Positions 40,477-46,043 of a DNA stretch of 46,043 bases are shown here, in pieces. The notes beneath the pieces are model-generated. The model was not told where the DNA came from, did no database searches, and saw nothing but the letters and a program-made list of their open reading frames with translations. Each line of letters begins with the position of its first letter. Within the stretch, counting starts at the first letter, position 1. The position numbers and the translations under genes were made by a program. This DNA comes from Holtermannia corniformis. Taxonomy: Eukaryota; Basidiomycota; Tremellomycetes; Holtermanniales. The DNA is taken from the NCBI GenBank assembly GCA_001599935.1, contig BCIJ01000012.1, positions 108,735 through 154,777 on the forward strand. The letters run 5' to 3'.

Positions 40477-43400
40477 CTATCGCTTCCTCTTCGCACCCGT
40501 CTTAACCTTTTCACCGTGCGTCTCGGCTTTGGCAAAAATGTCCATCAGTCGTCGCCGCTCGCGTTCAGCCGTTGGATCGACATAGGCGACCCGGATCGAC
40601 TCGTCGAAATCACCGGCGGGCAGTGCCTGGGACGGCTGGGATTGCGTCGGGCTCGGCGCACGCGCTTGGAGCGGCGAGGTCGAGGCCGACGTGAGCGGTG
40701 AGTGCGAGCCCTGGGGTGAGGTCAGTCTGTAGTGTGGTGTATGCGACCGTACGAGTGCACACACCTTGAGGCGTGACGCGGGGCGTGTACGGCGGACCTG
40801 CAGCTGTCAGCGATCCGTCGCCGTCTAATCGCAAGCGCACCAACTTACCAACCGATTCCGCGTGAACCCTTCGCCACGCTGCGCCAACAGCCTCAGCGCA
40901 TCCGTCATGTCCAGCTCGCCCTCGCCCTCGTCTTTACGCGGTCCATCCGGAATCTCTAGCTCTGCCTTGACTGCATCTTCCACGTCCAGTGATGGAGGCT
41001 GCTTTGGCGCATCGAGCGGCGCGAGGATGTTTGGGTTCGCGCTGCCAAACGTAAAGCCCGTCGCGTCTGCCATGACGCTCAGTTGCGGCGTCAGCGTCGT
41101 CGATATCGAGCTAGTCAAGACATCGATCGAGCGCTTGCGAGGGGCAAGTAGCGGTGCAAGCCCTAAGCGCCATCAGCTCACGACGAATCTGCTTGCCTGA
41201 GAGCAAGATACTCACCCTCTGGGACAGGGTAGCAATATCCCTCGACGTCCTCCAGGACCCCGCTCCGAGCACACGCCAGCACCCAATCGTGCCGTAGCAC
41301 CGGGATACCCCACTGGTACCCTCGTTCCCATTTCAAGCCTTCGCCGGCACCGGCGAGGACGTGTGTGGTGGTCTTGCGTGACATGGCCTTGCTAATGTTC
41401 CCGCCTGAGTGCGTGTGAGCGATTGATATATGCGATCAGAGTGACGGAGCGGGACGAGTGCAAGCCAAGCGTAGACCCAGTGAAGGGGTAGCGACGTACC
41501 AAGCGCCACGATCAACCGTCGCAGATAATGAACCGTCTCACCCTCCAAGCCCGTCATATGGACATTACACCGATCGAACCCTGCGTCGCAATCCATCAGC
41601 TCCAGTCGAGCGACAAGACGCAGGACGGAGCAAACGCACCGGGCACAGGCAGATCAATCGCCAACGGTCGATAGACGATATTCTCATCGACGGGCACGAG
41701 CGCACGGCGATGGATGCACGCTTCGACCCAGCACTCTGTCACAACCTGGCAATCAACCGCCGCGCTGGGCGGTCTCCCGCTTGAAGCTCTACCGATCCAT
41801 CAGCCCGTCTCACGGCCGACCTCGAGCACACTCACAATCTCACCACGAGGTAATCCATCTCGGCACCGCTGCCAGACTCCCACTCTTCCCGCGGCACAAT
41901 CACAGCCCCACAAGTCCTCAACGTCACTTCCAACTGCTCGACCTGCTCGCTCGGCACATCGTGCGCCATCCTGCACCGGCTAAACATTTTCGGGACGCCT
42001 CGCAGCGCTTCGACGGGCGTTGGCGGCGATGTCTCGCGGAACGAAAGGGAACGCGAGTAATGTAGTACCGAGCCTTGGCCGGGTACTGCCGTGGCTTGCG
42101 GTTGAGGCAATTTCTCACGTTGACGGGGCGATAGCGGGGTCGCAGAGGGTGAGACCTTTGCACGCTTTTGCGCCGTTGTGGACGATTCACCCTCGCCCGC
42201 GCCCGCAGTGGTGGAGACGAGGGCGGTCACGAGGGAATCAAAGCCATCGCCTGCTCGACGCCGTTTCTTGATCACGACGGGGTCTTTTTCGTCTGGGAGG
42301 TCGGTCGGGAGGTTGGCTGCTTCGGCAGCAGCGGCAGCCGCGAGCTTTTCCTCCTCTGCGCGAGTGATTTCAGCATCTCGGTTGGCATGACCCAAACATG
42401 ACTGACCTAATCGCGCTCTGGACACGGGTCGCTCGCCACGGAAATCATACTCAATCTCTGGCCAGCGTCCTGCATCATCAGTCCTTCTGTAGACCCATTG
42501 AAAGCCAACCCCACCATTGAACTCGACACAGTCCCAGAACCACTCTTCATGCACGACCGCGATCCCGCCATCCATCTTGCCGTCCGCTTCACGGTTCGCA
42601 ATCTGATCCAAAGCCCATCTATCCAGCGTGCCGTCAGCGCCAGCAGCCCTGAAATGCGTGAAGGAGGCGCACTCGACCTTTGCGCTTGGCTTGGCCGATT
42701 GCGCAACGACCAGATGGGTACAGTTGCGGTCTAGGACTTTGGAGTAGATACCACCAAGGGCGTGGACGAGTCCTTCGAGCTGTTTTCGTTTTCCCGCTGT
42801 GTCCTCTGTCAGCGTTGACGCTGAGCCTGGATCGAGTGATAGGACGGACCGGGCTCAATGTTGCTGATGGCGATGCGGAGGCCGATGAACGGCTGTAGAC
42901 GGTGTTCTGTTGCAATCTGTCTTGATCAGCCTCCTGTCTTGCACGACCGAATCGCACTGACCTCGCCAGCATCGACCTCGGCGCCACTCAGCCAAACATG
43001 ATGGCATGCGAGCAGCCAAGTTGGCGCCAGCACCGGTAGTCTGTTTGCCACGGCATACTGTAGGCGTGAGTGCCCGTCATCCCACGACACCGCAAGACGG
43101 ACATTGTATTTTGCCGAGCCTGCGCGAGCGGCAACGACGTGCGTGACATGCACGGTCAAAGCTGAATCGACCTGTGCGCCCATTTCCCTTGCGATGGCCG
43201 TCAGACCGGCCTGTGATGATCAACAAGCCGTCCTGGGTTTACGCCGTGGTGTTCAGAGCACAGCCGACCGACCTTGTTCTCCTCGCCGCTGATTGTCAAT
43301 GTAACTCCCTGCATCGGTCTCGTCGTCGAGTTGAAAGCAGCCGGCCCTTCGTCATCTATCCCGCATTACCGTCAGTCAGAGCCCCGCGCAGCCGACCCCA

Positions 43401-43562
43401 CTGACGATCGGCATCGGCCCACGCTTGCCGCTGCATCTCTTTGGTCATCATATTCTCCGGCGAGCGCTCCCTGGCTGCTGCCGGTCTCGCGGCCGACGCT
43501 GCCGGTGCTGGCCGTAGTTTGACATTGGGAATCTTGTGAGAGAGGTGGCCTCGTCTGTTCAT
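40477..43562 (-). CDS. DPB11: Four-BRCT replication/checkpoint protein, Dpb11/Rad4(Cut5)/TopBP1 family (813 aa)
   Basis: Twelve exons (43562-43397, 43346-43273, 43210-42962, 42916-42850, 42796-42407, 42355-41836, 41764-41640, 41580-41500, 41404-41216, 41162-40849, 40797-40765, 40710-40477) join in phase. BRCT1 is at about 66-160 (GVTLTISGEENK, VTHVVAA, VLAPTWLLACH). BRCT2 is at about 165-290 (PFIGLRIAISNI, LGGIYSKVLDRNCTHLVV, VVHEEWFWDC). A basic linker (KKRRR, about 345) separates BRCT3 (about 425-525, ending VVTECWVEAC) from BRCT4 (about 532-622, starting NVHMTGLEGETVHYL and ending PVLRHDWVLAC). A 190-residue tail ends in AKRKR. Two tandem BRCT pairs are the Dpb11/Rad4 layout; these proteins bind phosphorylated replication and checkpoint factors. 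Two introns use GTCGGC/GTCGGT donors. Confidence 0.85.
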
Positions 43563-44257
43563 GCTGGATAGGTTGCTCAGCTACCGTCTTGAACAGTTGT
43601 GGTTTCCCCGCCACCCAGCCACGCGCACCGACGCGTCCAACGGGGGTTGGCAGCGCGCGGCGTTATAAAGTACGCAGCGGCGTTTTGACTTTCACAGTCT
43701 GAGCCAGGACAACTCGCTCCATCCTAGACTGCACCGCTCGCACGCTGACTGACCAGGTAAGTGCTACTCCCCACAGCACGGCGAGCCCAAGTGAAGATAA
43801 CCGAAACAACCATACTAAACCGTATCGCCAAGGCGCGCCTTGACCGGCGTGGCCAATGGACGAGACATCTTTCAGCCTTGTCTGATGCGCTCCGCCCGTG
43901 CCGTGCTGCTTCAAGTCCATGCTGACAAGTGGTTGCATAGGCACATCTGCTTGCTTGAGCTCGGCGCTACATCACTAACCAGGTGAGTCGACTGCGCGCA
44001 CAGACCCCGATGAAGAAAACCTACCGATGGGCGGACATACTCGCCGGCGCGCTACACCAAACGCCTCTGTGTACAAAAATGAGGCGGGCCGTCGGCACTG
44101 GTGATAGTCATCGCGTTTCTGAGGGGTCTCTGGCTGTGCCCGTTTGTTTGGTTTGGAAACGGCTGACATGCTTGCAGGTGATTGCCACGGTCTGTTACGC
44201 AGCTCATCGTATGCATTCGATCATTTCAACAACGGTCTGGTATGCCGGCGTGTAAAG
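43563..44257. other. Intergenic stretch, no supported gene
   Basis: About 700 bp hold the promoter of the BRCT gene on one side and the 3' flank of the small gene on the other. A 93-codon minus-strand frame (43944-43663) with one hydrophobic stretch is present but has no other support. Confidence 0.45.
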
Positions 44258-44581
44258 CTAAGCCGCAGTCCAAATCATTGTCGCCTGGCCAGGGTCAATA
44301 CTCTTTTGGCTATTTTTGAGAAAGGCCTCGACTAACTCGCGCCGCCTGTGCACGTCCATATGCTGCCAGTCGATGTGGTACGAGTCCGTATACCTCGACG
44401 ACGCGGCAGTGTTGTCCGCGCTGTACACAATGCGAAAGCGATGCGATCCATCGGCTTCGCTCAGCTTTGCCACCAGTTCTGCCTCCTTGCTGGGGGGGGA
44501 GCGTAGTCGGATCTCGGACACTCGGACGGTTACATTGTCGGTGAACGCCAGTTGCAAGTTGTCGTCAATTCTGCTGACCAT
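44258..44581 (-). CDS. Small orphan-family protein (107 aa)
   Basis: An intronless frame starts MVSRIDDNLQLAFT and ends at 44258. The N-terminal half has two short strands (LQLAFTDN, VTVRVSEIRL) and a helix (EAELVAKLSEA), then a strand (HRFRIVYS). The C-terminal motif WQHMDVHRRRELVEAFL matches the genes at 3936 and 44867. There is no signal peptide or enzyme motif. It lies 285 bp downstream of its neighbour paralogue on the same strand, consistent with tandem duplication followed by strong divergence: by eye only the motif and the D-x-N-L start are well kept. Function unknown. Confidence 0.6.
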   Translation of the reverse strand: MVSRIDDNLQLAFTDNVTVRVSEIRLRSPPSKEAELVAKLSEADGSHRFRIVYSADNTAASSRYTDSYHIDWQHMDVHRRRELVEAFLKNSQKSIDPGQATMIWTAA

Positions 44582-44866
44582 GGTGTGGAATCGCGCGGGG
44601 GTGGGAGGCTGGTGAAGCTATTTGTGCTGGGGCCAGCACGAAGGCAGGCCCATACAAAAGGGTAGGCTCTGCGGATTTGCGATGCGATCGCGGTACTCGC
44701 TACTGAGATGGACTTCGCAGCCGGATTCCTGCTCTGGCATGGCAAAGGAAGAAATCGCATATTGCTTCTCGAACAGGATCGCCGAGAGCTCCGTCGTGCA
44801 AGGAGGCTACCCACGCAAGTCCGGACTTGAGTGCGTGGAAGCCACATCGTATATTGCTCCTGATCC

Positions 44867-45181
44867 TTACCTGGTCCGATAGTTGACGACACAACGCCCG
44901 TTAGTGACATGACAATCGTGCTCAAAGTTGCTCTGGAACAGCTCACGCCGTTCGTACGCTGACAGGTTGCTCCACGCCCTGCCAAGGCTCTCTCGCTGTG
45001 TTGCGGAGATTGGGCCCTGCTCAGATGTAAACTCAAAGTTCGAACACCCATCCTGTCTGCAGATCGTATCACACATCTGCTCCCATGTCATCATCCTCGT
45101 CGTGACAGCCGCCTTGTCTGGGCGTAGGTAGGTGCCATCGATGATGATGCCAAGGTTGTCGTCGATCGTAGGAGCGCTCAT
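44867..45181 (-). CDS. Small orphan-family protein (104 aa) with an LTR at its 5' end
   Basis: The frame runs from the ATG at 45181 to a stop at 44867. It starts MSAPTIDDNLGIIID, like the neighbour's MVSRIDDNLQLAF, which supports this ATG as the native start. Strands (LGIIID, AAVTTRMMTW), a Cys-containing helix (EQMCDTICRQDG), a strand (SNFEFTS) and the motif WSNLSAYERRELFQSNF follow. A copia-type LTR ends about 4 bp upstream in the same orientation, so the native promoter is displaced. The gene may be silent or driven by the LTR. A GTAAGG donor-like site at the end could add a further exon. Confidence 0.6.
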   Translation of the reverse strand: MSAPTIDDNLGIIIDGTYLRPDKAAVTTRMMTWEQMCDTICRQDGCSNFEFTSEQGPISATQRESLGRAWSNLSAYERRELFQSNFEHDCHVTNGRCVVNYRTR

Positions 45182-45185
45182 TTAC

Positions 45186-45584
45186 TGTGTGTGGCGAGCA
45201 ACACTAGTCGTCGCCGGCTCTTGTACCATAAAAGCGGCCGTCAAGCTGCGGAAGTGGCTTCGCTCCACCCAAACGAGGAAGGCTTCGTCACAAAACACCT
45301 CTTGGTCCACATTGTTAGATTGGGGAAGAACCGTGATGCATCTCGCTCGCTACGGCTCTACTTTGTAGGCTTCGCCTACGGCTCGCACGCCATCCTGACT
45401 GTCTCGCCGGATGCAGTATCATCTGCATCCTCGCCGGATGCGTCGCATCCTCGGCGCCTTGCCTACATCCTCTGCGCGCCAGACTTGTCTTGGCTACATC
45501 CACGCCGGATGTAGTGTTCGCCAGATGCGGCGTCGCCCGCCGCGTTGTCCGCCCTGATGGCTGGCTGAGTGGCGTATTCCAACA
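45186..45584 (-). repeat. 3' LTR of a Ty1/copia-type retrotransposon
   Basis: On the minus strand the LTR begins TGTTGGAATACGCCACTC immediately after a polypurine tract and ends near CACACACA (about 45186). TGTTGGAAT after GGGGGAG is the classic copia 3' LTR junction. Length is about 400 bp. Internally it carries several short inverted repeats: 45425-45441 (GCATCC/GGATGC), 45436-45450 (GGATGC/GCATCC) and 45494-45514 (CTACATCC/GGATGTAG). The other LTR and the target duplication are outside the window, so the lower boundary is approximate. Confidence 0.7.
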
Positions 45585-46043
45585 CTCCCCCACGAGCGAC
45601 GATGCTCATCTTGACGGCGTAGCCAAGGGTGATCATGATGATGATGATCACGGCCGCCACGCCAACTTGCCAAACGGTTGCGCACCGTGGATCGGTCTTG
45701 CGCCGCGGATCGATCTTGCACCGCGGATCGGGTCTGCGCGGCTTGGCTTGCCGCGCCGCCGCCGCCGCCTTTGACTTGTTGCGACCACCCTTCAAGTCAT
45801 CGTCTTGCTTCAAAGCCGCCAATCGANTTCGACGGNTGAATCGCCGNAGGNCCGCCCACTGGCTGTCTGTAGTGGCTGTCCCAGGTACGTAGTTTCGCCC
45901 TCCGGGAATGACGGTGGCGAGGGTGTCGTACAACCTCTTGGCTTCGGCATCGCGCCGCTGCTGGCGCTGATCTTGACGCCGATGATCTTGACGCCGATGC
46001 TGACGCGTCCTCAGATCGTCTTCGGCCTCGTACGGCCTCGAGT
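45463..46043 (-). CDS. Internal ORF of the copia-type element, C-terminal end with membrane segment (cut by window edge)
   Basis: The frame is open at the right edge and runs into the LTR, stopping at 45463. It begins with a Gln/Arg/Asp-rich repeat (RRQDHRRQDQRQQRR), then AEAKRLYDTLATVIPGG, a Lys/Ala-rich stretch, a P-R-x-D-P-R repeat and one strong hydrophobic segment (VGVAAVIIIIMITLGYAV) close to the polypurine tract. No protease, integrase or reverse-transcriptase motif is visible in the part present. Ns at 45827-45851 blur several residues. It could be a terminal ORF of the element or a host gene fused to it by insertion. Confidence 0.4.
   Translation of the reverse strand, partial: SRPYEAEDDLRTRQHRRQDHRRQDQRQQRRDAEAKRLYDTLATVIPGGRNYVPGTATTDSQWAXXRRFXRRXRLAALKQDDDLKGGRNKSKAAAAARQAKPRRPDPRCKIDPRRKTDPRCATVWQVGVAAVIIIIMITLGYAVKMSIVARGGVLEYATQPAIRADNAAGDAASGEHYIRRGCSQDKSGAQRM
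45585..45593 (-). other. Polypurine tract of the copia-type element
   Basis: GTGGGGGAG on the minus strand directly abuts the TGTTGG start of the LTR; it would prime plus-strand DNA synthesis. Confidence 0.7.

Noticed and set aside
43347..43372. A 23-nt intron in the BRCT gene
   Set aside because: It would restore frame but is too short; a 50-nt intron with a GTCGGC donor and a CTGAC branch point gives the same downstream protein.
43663..43944. 93-aa minus-strand ORF with a hydrophobic stretch
   Set aside because: No splice context, family or conserved start; likely chance frame in intergenic DNA.

Overview
The window looks like nuclear DNA of a basidiomycete fungus, perhaps Tremellomycetes. 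It is GC-rich and gene-dense. Its genes are cut by many tiny GT-AG introns (about 38-60 nt, usually with a CTRAY-like branch point), and it carries a nuclear tRNA gene and fungal transposons. The lineage call is an inference from intron style and gene content. A few N bases (102, 550-551, 3784, 3802, 9678, 45827-45851) mark uncertain positions.

Left arm (1-6.4 kb): the start of a probable LTR-retroelement gag on the minus strand, several small orphan genes, an FKBP12 peptidyl-prolyl isomerase with possible dual targeting, a disordered coiled-coil protein and a tRNA-Trp(CCA) gene. Next to the tRNA (6.4-13.7 kb) sit two head-to-tail non-LTR retrotransposon copies. One is about 0.6 kb and 5'-truncated; the other has an open frame of more than 2,100 codons with APE endonuclease, reverse transcriptase, RNase H and a zinc knuckle. 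Both 3' ends abut the same 10-bp sequence, which includes the first 7 nt of the tRNA.

Core (13.7-43.6 kb), mostly conserved cell-biology genes: a 1,889-aa Num1/ApsA/Mcp5-type cortical anchor with a roughly 450-residue V-E-K-I-V repeat and a PH domain; an inositol-polyphosphate 5-phosphatase; a single-pass membrane protein; a 1,233-aa RG-rich protein; a short-chain dehydrogenase; a KEN-box basic protein; a secreted/membrane glycoprotein with a broken paralogue beside it; a Fus3/Kss1-class MAP kinase; a perilipin-like lipid-droplet protein with an exceptional 1.4-kb intron; and a four-BRCT Dpb11/Rad4/TopBP1 protein. Exon models given as joins were built by hand from splice sites, phase and family conservation, and each sums to a whole number of codons.

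Right arm (43.6-46 kb): two small paralogous genes, then a Ty1/copia-type 3' LTR with its polypurine tract, and an internal ORF that runs off the window. The LTR ends about 4 bp upstream of a start codon. The two right-arm genes and one left-arm gene (3936-4322) form a small protein family sharing a W-x2-[ML]-x4-R-[RQ]-E-L motif that I do not recognise. With the tRNA-targeted retrotransposon, it is the most novel-looking content here.
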